In this document: positions 1 through 8,347 of the stretch, in pieces
Numbering within the stretch: the first letter of the stretch is position 1
How the letters are laid out: every line of letters starts with the position of its first letter
Source of the DNA: Diacronema lutheri
Taxonomy: Eukaryota > Haptophyta > Pavlovophyceae > Pavlovales > Pavlovaceae
DNA: 64,000 nucleotides
Reading direction: 5' to 3'
Assembly (NCBI GenBank): GCA_019448385.1
Contig: JAGTXO010000011.1
Span: forward strand, 648,001 to 712,000
Notes under the pieces: generated by a model
What the model saw: only the letters and a program-made list of their open reading frames with translations
The model's database searches: none
What the model was told of the DNA's origin: nothing
Position numbers and translations under genes: made by a program

Positions 1-206
1 ATCGAGCACGAGCTGCCGACGCCGAGCGGGGGCGCTGTGGGCGCGTGCGAGCCGCTCGCAAACTTGCGCGCCAACGCCGCGCGCGACGAGTTGTGACCAG
101 CGGCGATCACCTTGCCGCCGCTCACCAGCAGCGCGCCGTGCTTGATGTCGAGCTCCGACTCGCGCGCTTCGGCCGCGGCCATGTGGAAGAACTTATCGAT
201 GCGCAT
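1..206 (-). CDS. cytidine/deoxycytidylate deaminase-like protein, N-terminal part (runs off the left edge)
   Basis: Reading leftward from the ATG at 206-204, the frame stays open to the edge. The first residues (MRIDKFFHMAAAEARESEL) are followed by IKHGALLVSGGKVIAAGHN and, at the edge, GSSCS. This matches the start of the zinc-dependent cytidine/dCMP deaminase fold: an alpha helix, then a KHGA(V/L)LV strand, then a GHN turn. In that family the catalytic H-A-E and the PCxxC follow directly after the S-C-S-(I/M) context, so the active site would lie just outside the window. The substrate (cytidine, dCMP or a tRNA base) cannot be judged from this piece. An upstream exon cannot be excluded. The gene lies downstream of the COQ3-like gene on the same strand. 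Confidence 0.6.
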   Translation of the reverse strand, partial: MRIDKFFHMAAAEARESELDIKHGALLVSGGKVIAAGHNSSRAALARKFASGSHAPTAPPLGVGSSCS

Positions 207-519
207 TTGGGCGCGGGCAGGGCCGTGAGTGGCTCAACCCTTTGACGACTCGGCGGGACTGCAGCGAGAATTGTCCGACCAGATGGCTCATGGCTGGTCC
301 GACTCTGGGGCGACTGCGACTGCAGCGCCACACGCCCAGGGGGAACAAATCCGTCGCGGCCGTCTCGCACGAGTCTCATGCCCACCGTGCGGCCTGCCTG
401 CCCGCCCGTGTGCGAGGCAGCAGCGGCAGCAGCAGTGCAGCACGCTCACGTGATTGCGTCAACTCTGAACAAGGTGCATACGACTGTGACTGTGGCCGTG
501 CGCGGCGCGCACGTGCGCC
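207..519. other. intergenic stretch between two minus-strand genes
   Basis: About 310 bp holding the 3' flank of the COQ3-like gene and the promoter side of the deaminase-like gene. Short open frames cross it but none has recognisable protein character. A short GCAGCAGCGGCAGCAGCAG-like run lies near 416-437. No RNA gene or other element is visible. Confidence 0.5.
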
Positions 520-1491
520 TCACGCCGCGTCGCGCCGCTCGGCGGCGCGCCGGCGCGCCCAGCCGAGGTAGTTGACGCGCAGCGAGTTTGGCGCCTGGCT
601 GAACGCGCCGAGCGGGAACTGGCCGAGCGGCAACCGGCGCAGGTCGATGCCTGGCTTCATGCCGACAAAGTGCGCGGTGTCAACCTCGAAGCCGAGCCTC
701 TGCAGCAGCAGCGACAGCTCCTCCGGCCGGACGTAAAGCCGCCAGTCGTGCGTGTTGGCTGGTACGACGCGCAACAGCTCCTGCGCGAGCACGATCGTCA
801 GCACGTACGACAGGACCGTCCGGTTGATCGTGTCGAAGGCAAAGACGCCGCCCGGCTTGAGCACGCGCGCCACCTCGCCCAGTGCGCGCGGCAGGTCGTG
901 CAGGTGCTCGAGCACGTCCGCCATCACGACGCCGTCGAATGACGCGTCGCCGAAGCGCGAGAGGTCGTACGCGTTGCCCACCTCGTACGTGGCGTTGGGC
1001 AGCGAGAGGTGCGCGGCGCGGGCGCGGGCATACTCGACCGCCTTCTCGGACATGTCGATGCCGTGCATCGTGCACCCGCGCGCGGCCAGCTCCTCGGTGA
1101 GCACGCCGCCGCCGCAGCCGACCTCGAGGTAGCGCCGGCCCGAGTCGTCGCTCGGCAGCTCGGCGCGGCGAGTGAGCGCATCGTGAAAGAAGGGAACGCG
1201 CGCGGGGTTGAGCAGCTGCAGGCTGGCCAGCTGCGCCATGTCCGCGTTGTGCCAGCCGCCCGCCAGCGCCTCGTCGCTGTAGAGCTCGTTGTCAATCCGT
1301 GTGAGCGACTCGTCGATCCGCGCCATGCGGTCGGGGAACTCGGCGGGTGGGACGAGCTCCGGGAGCGCGCGCGTGAGCGCGTGCAGCGGCGTGAGAAAGT
1401 CCCACAGCTGCCGGCCGCCGTGCGCGAGTCGCCGCGCCCGGCCGCCGGCAGGGCGGAGGGCGGGTCGCGCAAGCGCGAGAACCGACGGCAT
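520..1491 (-). CDS. COQ3: COQ3/UbiG-like SAM-dependent O-methyltransferase (ubiquinone synthesis)
   Basis: 323 aa, single exon from an ATG. Class I methyltransferase: motif I YLEVGCGGGVLTEELA at about residues 121-136, an acidic post-I strand (HGIDMS) at about 143-148, and the post-II core FDGVVMADVLEHL near 185. A late block, THDWRLYVRPEELSLLL, corresponds to the THxWxxFIxPxEL signature that sets COQ3/UbiG apart from other methyltransferases. By family knowledge COQ3 carries out both O-methylations of ubiquinone synthesis on the matrix face of the mitochondrial inner membrane. The first 30 residues are rich in Arg and Ala with few acidic residues, consistent with a mitochondrial presequence. 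It is divergent from the next gene with 75 bp between ATGs. A more distant small-molecule O-methyltransferase is possible. Confidence 0.75.
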   Translation of the reverse strand: MPSVLALARPALRPAGGRARRLAHGGRQLWDFLTPLHALTRALPELVPPAEFPDRMARIDESLTRIDNELYSDEALAGGWHNADMAQLASLQLLNPARVPFFHDALTRRAELPSDDSGRRYLEVGCGGGVLTEELAARGCTMHGIDMSEKAVEYARARAAHLSLPNATYEVGNAYDLSRFGDASFDGVVMADVLEHLHDLPRALGEVARVLKPGGVFAFDTINRTVLSYVLTIVLAQELLRVVPANTHDWRLYVRPEELSLLLQRLGFEVDTAHFVGMKPGIDLRRLPLGQFPLGAFSQAPNSLRVNYLGWARRRAAERRDAA

Positions 1492-1566
1492 GGCGGATGC
1501 GTCCGCCGCTCCTTTTCAAAGGCAGGTTTGAAACTCGGGCGACGCGTCGTCTTTCCAATTAGCGCA
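1492..1566. promoter_or_regulatory. short bidirectional intergenic region
   Basis: Only 75 bp separate the ATGs of the COQ3-like gene (minus) and the plastid-protein gene (plus), so both promoters and 5' UTRs must share this stretch or reach into each other. No TATA box is recognised. The role is inferred from position alone. Confidence 0.4.
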
Positions 1567-2332
1567 ATGTTCAAGTCGTTCCTCCTCATCGCGTTCGTCG
1601 CGTTCGCGTCGGCCTTCAATGGCCCGGCGGCGATCCGCTCGTCGCGCACCGCGGCCTCGCAGGTGCAGATGAGCCGCTTCGAGGGCAAGGTCTGGGACAT
1701 CGAGGCGAAGCAGGTCATCTTCGAGTGCGTGCGGGCGCGCCGCCGTTGATTACGCGAGTCTACCGCGCCCATCTCGCGCGCGCGAGCTACGGCCCCTCGC
1801 GCGCACGCTTGCTCACGCGGCGCCCACCTCGCGCCGTGACCGTTGCAATGCGCCTCCGCAGCGAGTGGAACCCGGAGGAGCCGCGCGGCTACAACAACTT
1901 GTACGCGCCCGGCAGCCGCACCCGAGCGACCCATTGGCCTCCGCGTTGCGCGCGCGCGCTCGCCCCAGGCAAGCCGTGGGGGTGTGGGATAACGCACGCC
2001 GCGATCCATCCCACTTCGTCCCCGTCTCACCTGCGCCCATGCTTTTCGTGCGCCGTCCCGCGCCTCCGCCATCCCGCGCCCCCTCCCGCTGCAGCAACCC
2101 GTTCGAGCGTGACGACCAGGGCAACTGCTGCGACCCGAACGGCAAGTTCCCCGGCGAGGGCTCGTACGGCGACCCCATGCGCCCGGACACCAACTTCGCG
2201 CAGATGACCAAGGACCGCGAGACGATGAAGATCATCAACGCCGACGAGCGCATGAAGATCAAGGGCAAGCCGGGCAACTGGAAGTTCGGCTGGGACAAGG
2301 GCCTCGGCATGGTCCCGCCCAACCAGCAGTAG
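1567..2332 (+). CDS. plastid-targeted conserved protein, three exons
   Basis: Exons 1567-1724, 1862-1900 and 2095-2332 join to 144 aa; both introns (137 and 194 bp) are GT-AG with donors GTGCG and GTACG. The product starts with a hydrophobic signal peptide ending in ASAF (residues 14-17), then a Ser/Arg/Ala-rich stretch. This is the bipartite signal-plus-transit presequence of algae with secondary red plastids, with F at the processing site. The mature part, beginning near SRFEGKVWDIEAKQ, is small, polar and rich in Asn, Asp, Gly and Pro (EWNPEEPRGYNNFNPFERDD), with two adjacent cysteines. It looks like conserved plastid proteins of unknown function in diatoms and haptophytes; I cannot name it. 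Splice choice is supported because both junctions restore a continuous motif (NPEEPRGYNNF then NPFERDD). Confidence 0.7.
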
Positions 2333-2868
2333 GGCGGCGCGCTCCCGCTTCGCGCTCGCGACGGCCAACGGGTGAGTCACCTCTGGCGAGGGCGATGCTT
2401 GGCTCGTGTGCACAAGCCTCGACGCCATCGACCTCGTCGCATCGCGCACTCGCTCCAAACTCCGTGGCTTTCGTGAGGCCGTGAGCTAGGCGCGTTCTCG
2501 CCGTGCCGGGGCTGCTCGACTCATGCGCGACGCGCTCTGCTCATGGCCAGTGGCGACGGCCCAGACATCAACCACCGCAGCGTCACGCTGGCTCAGGCGT
2601 CGTTCTTGACTTTCAACGTCCCTTTTGACGACCCTTGCCGGCGGGATGGCCGCGGAGGTGCCCTCGGCTGACACGTCCTCCTTCTGCCCCACCAAGATTC
2701 GGGCGGTGGGAATTGTTGTTGTTGACCTTGCCGCCTGTGTCACGTTTCAGACTCTTCACGACAAAGCTACACACAGGTGGAGCCTGCCCACGGAGGGTGT
2801 GTCGCGCAGCAGTCAGCAGTCGAAGCCAGCGGCCGAGAGCGAGCGGCGTGCGTGCGTGTGAGCTCGTG
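2333..2868. other. intergenic stretch between convergent genes
   Basis: About 540 bp between the 3' ends of the plastid-protein gene (plus) and the LC8 gene (minus). It should hold both 3' UTRs. Open frames cross it, but their translations have no family character. No repeat or RNA gene is visible. Confidence 0.5.
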
Positions 2869-3377
2869 TCAGCCTGTCTTGAAGAGGAGGATCGCAGTTT
2901 GACCCCGATAAAAGTAGATGTGGTGCTTCGCCTCGTGCGTGACGAACGAGCCAAAGTTCCTACCCACGGCGCAGTGCCACACGCCGCCATACTGCGCGAG
3001 CAACGACGGCCGGCCTCGCGAGCGCGCCGGTCAGCGAGCGTGGCGCGCAGCGCGGCGCGCAGCGCGGCGCACGAGGGCAGCTTGTCGGGATGCGCGGGGT
3101 GCGCAGGCGAAGTCGCACCTTGTTGACAAAGTATGAGCGCAGGTATTGCGCGACCTCCTTTTCGGAGTTGAGCTCGTCCAGCCCCCGCGCGCCAACCTCG
3201 ATCGCATCTGCGGCCGCGCGGCAGCGGCGCGCACGTGTGCGCGCCGCGCGTCATCCGTGCGCGCTAAGGTTTCGAGGGCGACTCGGGTGTTGGTGCGCGC
3301 ACGCGCGCGCGCGCACCTTGCTCCATGTCCTCAGGCATGTCGCACATCTTCACCACGTCCCTGACGGCGGCCGCCAT
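2869..3377 (-). CDS. DYNLL: dynein light chain LC8, three exons
   Basis: Exons in gene order are 3377-3317, 3207-3119 and 2991-2869. Joined, they give exactly 90 aa, against 89 in animal LC8. Exon 1 encodes [15 protein letters not shown] (the family's helix 1), exon 2 [20 protein letters not shown] (helix 2) and exon 3 [20 protein letters not shown] through [16 protein letters not shown], the highly conserved WHC-VGRNFGS-VTHE strands. Introns of 109 and 127 bp are GT-AG (GTGCG donors), in phase 1 and phase 0, and both junctions restore the family alignment without gaps. LC8 is a homodimeric hub that binds dynein intermediate chains in cytoplasmic and flagellar motors and many short linear motifs elsewhere. 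The ATG at 3377 is chosen because family similarity starts about five residues later. Confidence 0.9.
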
Positions 3378-3558
3378 CACGCTGGCGCGCTCTCCGCCTC
3401 GAGGAGCGAAACAGCGGCTCCCGAGTTCTCCTGCAACGGGCGGAACAGTCTGTCGGATTTTGGCGGACTCATCCGGAGTCCGTGTTTTTCATCTCGCGGC
3501 CTGGGCCTCTGGCCGGGCAGGGCCGAAGCACAGGGCCGTCTCGGCACCGCTCGCCAAG
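3378..3558. promoter_or_regulatory. shared upstream region of LC8 and V-ATPase subunit a
   Basis: 181 bp between the two ATGs, divergent arrangement. Frames stay open across it on both strands but show no conserved protein sequence. No specific motif is claimed. Confidence 0.35.
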
Positions 3559-6510
3559 ATGGGCACCATCTTCCGCTCGGAGAAGATGCAGCTGGTGCAG
3601 ATGATCGTGCAGAACGACGCGGCGCACGCGGTGGTCGAGGCGTTTGGCGAGGAGGGAATCATCGAGTTCCGCGACCTCAACCATGGCCAGCCCTTCCACA
3701 AGCGCGCGTTCACCGACGAGGTGAAGCGGTGCGAGGATGTGCAGCGCAAGCTCGCCGCGCTGAAGCACGCGCTCGAGGCCGACGGCGTGGCGATCGCGGA
3801 AGCGGCGAAGGAGAGCATGTCCGCAGCCGAGCTCGCTGGCGTGCTCGCCGAGAAGGAGGAGGAGCTCAACCACATGCAGATGCAGGAGCTGATGCTCAAG
3901 AAGAACCACAACGCGCTCCTCGAGCAGCGGCACGTGCTCGAGCTGGGCGCGGGCATCTACGCTGCGCAGGCGCCGGGCTCCTCGATGTCGGCCGGCGGCG
4001 CCGAGCTCGAGATCACCGACTTCGCCTCTTCTACCGCCACGTCGATGCTCTCGTACATCGCGGGCGTGATGCCGCGCCTCTCGATGGCTTCGTTCCAGCG
4101 CGTCATCTTCCGCGCGACGCGCGGCAACGCGGCGGTGTACAGCAAGGCGATTGACGAGACGCTGCACAGCTACGACCTCAAGTCGGGCGAGACCGAGGCG
4201 GTCGAGAAGGATTTCTTCATGGTGCGCGCGCGCGCGCGCCAGGCGCACCGGGCATGCGCGCGGCCCGAGCTAGTCCCCGCCGCCGCCCCTGGGTCCGGTA
4301 GTGAGCAGGCGGGCAGGCTGGGCGGCGGGTTGGCTGTGGCGTGGAAAGGTGCCCGCAGCAGGGTGCTCCCACTTCCGCCGCTGTGCACTGCCGAGTTGGC
4401 AGCACGCATGCAGCCGCATGCGTGCTGCCGCTCGCGGCACGGCGCCCGACGGCACGGCGTCGACGACCCGGGCGTGGGGCGCCCAGCCGATCCCGGCCGA
4501 TCTCGCAACGCCTCGACCGAGCATGCCCGATGCGCTTTCCGTGCGCGCCGACTCCGTGCTCACTGTCCTTCTCCGCGCCCCCCCCCCGGGCCCGTGCGCC
4601 CCGCCCGGTGTGCACGCTGCGCTGCGCAGATCTTCGTCGCCGGCGACGTGCTCAAGTCGAAGATCTCCAAGATCGCCACCTACTTTGACGGCACGCTGTA
4701 CGCGTACCCCGACATGGCGGCGGACAAGGCCGCGATGAAGCGCGAGGTGCTCAAGCGCCTCGGCGAGTCGAGCGAGATCCTCCGCACGACCGCGCAGATG
4801 AAGACGGCCATGCTGACCGACGTTGGCGCGCACTTCGCGTCGTGGAACTTCACCATCTGCAAGGACAAGATGATCTACGACACGTTCAACAAGTTCGACT
4901 ACGACGTGCGCCGCAAGGTCTTCGTCGCCGACGCGTGGGTGCCGGAGTCGAAGGTGTACGACGTGTACAAGACGCTCTCGGCCGCGACCGCAAAGGCTGG
5001 CGTCGAGACGCGGCCTGTGCTCAACCTGATCGAGACGAAGGCGACGCCGCCGACGCACCTGCCGGTGGACAAGATGGTCTACGGCTTCCAGGCGCTCGTC
5101 AACACGTACGGCACGCCGCGCTACCGCGAGGTGAACGCGGGCGCGTTCGCGGTGATCCTGTTCCCCTTCCTCTTTGGCATCATGTTTGGCGACCTGGGGC
5201 ACGGCACGCTGCTGATGCTCTTCGGCCTGTCGATGATCCGCAACGAGGCCTCGTTCGAGGGCAAGAAGCTTGACGACCTCGTCGAGATGTGCTACGGCGG
5301 CCGGTACGTGATCTTTTTGAACGGCTGCTTCGGCATGTACGTGGGTCTCATCTACAACGAGGCGTTCGCGTGCCCGATGAGCATCTGGGGCTCGGGCTAC
5401 GACAGGGACAAGGAGACGATCATCCACCCGCCCATCTTTGGCGTCGAGCCCGCGTGGCACCACGCGACGAACAAGATCTCCTTCTTCAACTCGTTCAAGA
5501 TGAAGATCTCAATCATTGTCGGCGTGCTGCAGATGACCTTTGGCATCTTCCTCTCGCTGCTCAACCACCTCGAGTACCGCAACTACAAGAAGGTGGTCTT
5601 CCAGTTCCTCCCCGAGCTCGGCTTCTTCGGCTCCATCTTCGGCTACCTCATCTTCCTCATCTTTTACAAGTGGTCCGTCCCGTGGGTCGAGCTGGGCAAG
5701 CCCGCGCCCTCCCTCCTCACGACGCTCATCAACATGTTCATGTCGCCCGGCGCGGTCGCGCTGCCCGAGAACGCCGAGCTGCTCCTCTTCCAGGGCCAGG
5801 CCGACGTCGAGGCGGTGCTCATCCTCGTCGCGCTCGTGTGCGTGCCGCTGCTCCTCTTCCCGATCCCCTTCTTGGAGTCGTGCGAGCACGAGGCGGCGCT
5901 CAAGAAGAAGCTCGCGTACAAGGCGCTCGAGGGCGGGAGCGCGCACGAGGAGGCGGCCGTGCACGAGGAGGGCGAGCACGAGTTCTCGTTCGGCGACGCG
6001 TTCGTGCACCAGGCGATCCACACGATCGAGTTTGTCCTCGGCTCCATTTCAAACACGGCGTCCTACCTGCGGCTGTGGGCGCTCTCGCTCGCGCACTCGC
6101 AGCTCTCCGAGCTCTTCTGGGAGAAGCTCCTCGTACGCCGCTCCAGCCGCCGCGCGCGCGCCGTGCTGCGCGCAGCTGCCGCCGCTGCTGCGCGCGTGCA
6201 GCGCCCCCCCTTCCATGGCGTGCAGCATGCTCATTGATCCGCGCGCGCTCGCGCCGCCATGCCCGGGCAGGTGGAGGGCGCGCTTGAGCCCAAGGGGTCC
6301 AGCGCGGCCAACATGATCGGCTGCTGGGTGGCGGTGATCATGTGGATCGTCATCTCCTTCATGGTGCTGATGGTGATGGAGAACCTCTCGTCCTTCCTGC
6401 ACGCCCTCCGCCTGCAGTGGGTCGAGTTCCAGGGCAAGTTCTACTCGGGCGACGGCATCCGCTTCGTCGCCTTCGACTTCAAGACCATCGGCGAGGAGAG
6501 CTCTGAGTAG
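3559..6510 (+). CDS. ATP6V0A: V-type H+-ATPase V0 subunit a, three exons
   Basis: Exons 3559-4221, 4630-6132 and 6271-6510 give 801 aa, close to the usual 800-850. The N-terminal cytosolic half starts with the family's [11 protein letters not shown] motif and contains a coiled coil (about residues 90-140). The C-terminal half is the multi-span proton channel: [21 protein letters not shown], then [21 protein letters not shown] with the essential arginine at about residue 702, and the closing [19 protein letters not shown]. Subunit a forms the two proton half-channels of the enzyme that acidifies vacuoles and endomembranes. Intron 1 (408 bp) is a multiple of three and has no in-frame stop, so unspliced RNA would still be open; the splice is supported by the join [13 protein letters not shown]. 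Intron 2 (138 bp) has a GTACG donor. Confidence 0.95.
4398..4429. repeat. perfect 14-bp inverted repeat inside V-ATPase intron 1
   Basis: GGCAGCACGCATGC at 4398-4411 is followed by a 4-base spacer and its exact reverse complement at 4416-4429. It would form a stable hairpin in the intron RNA. Whether it has a role in splicing is unknown. Confidence 0.8.
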
Positions 6511-6815
6511 AGCGGCAGACAAGAGCGGCTGGCGCGGCGGCCGCCGCAGTGCATCGCTGCGGGCGGCCGAGGGTGTCATTCGTATGTAGTGCGGTATATG
6601 CCCGCACGCCGCGACGGCCAGACGCCTCGGAGTCTCAAACCCGGCCGGCAGGCCTCAGCCTCTGTCCCTCGAGCCTCGACTCCGTTTACTCACAGGTCGC
6701 CAGCCCAGGGCAGCGCCCCCTATATACTAACGGCGCTTACGTCAGGACAGCGGGGTCAGCACCAGCTGCGGGGGATCGAGTAGCCACCAATGTCGTCGAT
6801 CCCCGCGCATCCCGG
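6511..6815. other. intergenic stretch after V-ATPase
   Basis: About 300 bp of 3' flank. It contains somewhat less GC-rich patches (near 6586-6600 and 6720-6730). No gene, RNA or repeat is recognised. Confidence 0.4.
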
Positions 6816-6899
6816 TCACCAGCGAGCGGGCAGCGAGGCCCGACGGGCCCAAAGGGCCCGCACGTGCCGAACCGCCGCGCGCTGCCGGTCGCGTGCCGC

Positions 6900-7916
6900 C
6901 GCCCGAGTGCAGGCGATACACGCCGTCCAAACCACCGCACGCGTCAGCGCCCGCTTCCGCCGCCTGGTCGGCCGCACGACGCGGCGCGGCCCCCGCGCGC
7001 ACCATGCGCGCGCGCGCGAGCAGCAGCTGCGCGTGCCCGCGCACCACACACGCGGCGAGCTGGTGGCGCATGACGCGCTCGAGCGACGCCTGGGCGGCGC
7101 CGCGAGTCGGCGCGCGCATGCGCGCCATCCACGCGTCCGCGCCCATGTGCGAGAGCGTCTTGAGGAGGGCAGCCAGCCCGGCCGACCATTCGCCAAAACT
7201 GCCGACGACGACCGCCTGCAGCGCGGGAACTCGTGGAGGCGCCGCTGCATCGGGCCCACGTGGCCCTCTGGCGCCGCGAAGACCTCCCGGTCGAGCGCGA
7301 CGCACTCGCGCAGCCGCTCCCTCGGCACCTCGCGCGCGCGCAGCTCCACTGCCCCGCAGCGTCGGGCGTCCGCCCACGGCTTGTAGCGCGTCGGGTAGAA
7401 GGCGAGCGTCTTGAGCTCGAAGAGGTTCAGCTGGCTGCGGAGCGCGATGACGAAGTCGACTGTCGGCACGCGCCGGCGACCGAGCGCACGGCGGCCCGCG
7501 GCCGGCACGCCGGCGAGCACGGAGCCGAAGATGTCACTGTCCTCGAGGCGCACGTAGGCGCCCGCCATGCGGGCGAGCGACGCGACCGCGGCGAGAACCG
7601 GGTCATGCCGAAGCTTGGCGAAGTGGTCGTGCGCGACGCCGGGCGCCGCAGCGATCGAGTCGCCGTAAGCGTCGACGGGCACCGGCCGCTGCGCGCCGCT
7701 GCGCGGGAGGCGCGCGCCCGCCGCCGCGAGCGGCGCGCATGCCGGGCTCGGCAGGCCAAAGTAGCGCGCCGTGGCCTCGACCCACTCCGCGCACGAGAAG
7801 GCGCCGAGGCCGCGCGGCAGCAACGAGAGAAACAAGCCGCTCTCCCGACCGAGTGCGAACCACAGCTGGCGCGCGCGTGCGGAGGGGGGCATGGCGGCGT
7901 GCTCCGCGTCGAGCAT
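6900..7916 (-). pseudogene. decayed mobile-element-like coding fragment
   Basis: Minus-strand reading from the ATG at 7916 gives a protein with DHFAKLRHDPVLAAVASLAR, then YVRLEDSDIFGSV, then VPTVDFVIALRSQLNLFELK. Its continuation, AVVVGSFGEWSAGLAALLK and later MRHQLAACVVRGHAQLLLAR, is found in a different frame, so the unit looks broken. The pattern of an acidic residue in a hydrophobic strand (TVDFVI) followed by E-x-K (FELK) resembles the PD-(D/E)XK nuclease core. The block as a whole resembles the region after the reverse transcriptase in retroelements of aquatic protists. That assignment is from memory of family patterns, no reverse transcriptase core is present here, and element ends cannot be seen. 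A host gene with an unrecognised intron is the alternative. Confidence 0.4.
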
Positions 7917-8347
7917 CGCGCGCCCCCTATAATAATGGCAGCAAAGCAACGTCACAGCAACGAATACGCAACGGCGGAATTCCAAAAATATATCCGTTCG
8001 TTGTGAACGCATTTCAGCGCATCGGCGTTGGGCGCCGCCGCGTATCGATGCCGCCCTGGAGCGCTTGCCTGTATCAGGCCGGCGCAGATTCGCTGCAATA
8101 CCTCGTGCTCGCGCTTGCCTTTGCAATTGTGACGGCACTCTTCACCGGCCGGCGCGCTGAAACGGTCGGCGCGCTGCACAGGGCGGCGAGCGTGGCATGG
8201 CGTGAATTCGCCAAGCTCGCCCTCGTTCTCAGCGCGCGTGTGAGCTGCAGCGCGGGCAGCATCGGGTGCGCGAAGCTACGTGCGCGCCGCATGCACTTTT
8301 TGCAAGCTCACTCGCGCAACTCACGCCGTGCGAGTCGCGGATCGAGG
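7917..8347. other. upstream region of the (SPPP)n protein gene
   Basis: About 430 bp. A TATAATAAT-like AT stretch lies at about 7927-7935 and AT-richer sequence at about 7950-8005, unusual in this GC-rich window and a plausible promoter. The frame of the downstream gene is open through part of it, with in-frame ATGs upstream (one at 8291), so the true start could lie further left. Confidence 0.4.

Noticed and set aside
2613-3254. Minus-strand frame of 213 residues ending in a Gly/Arg/His-rich tail that vaguely resembles a ribosomal protein
   Set aside because: It crosses the LC8 exons in the wrong frame, and its tail lies in the LC8 3' flank. No ribosomal protein family fits.
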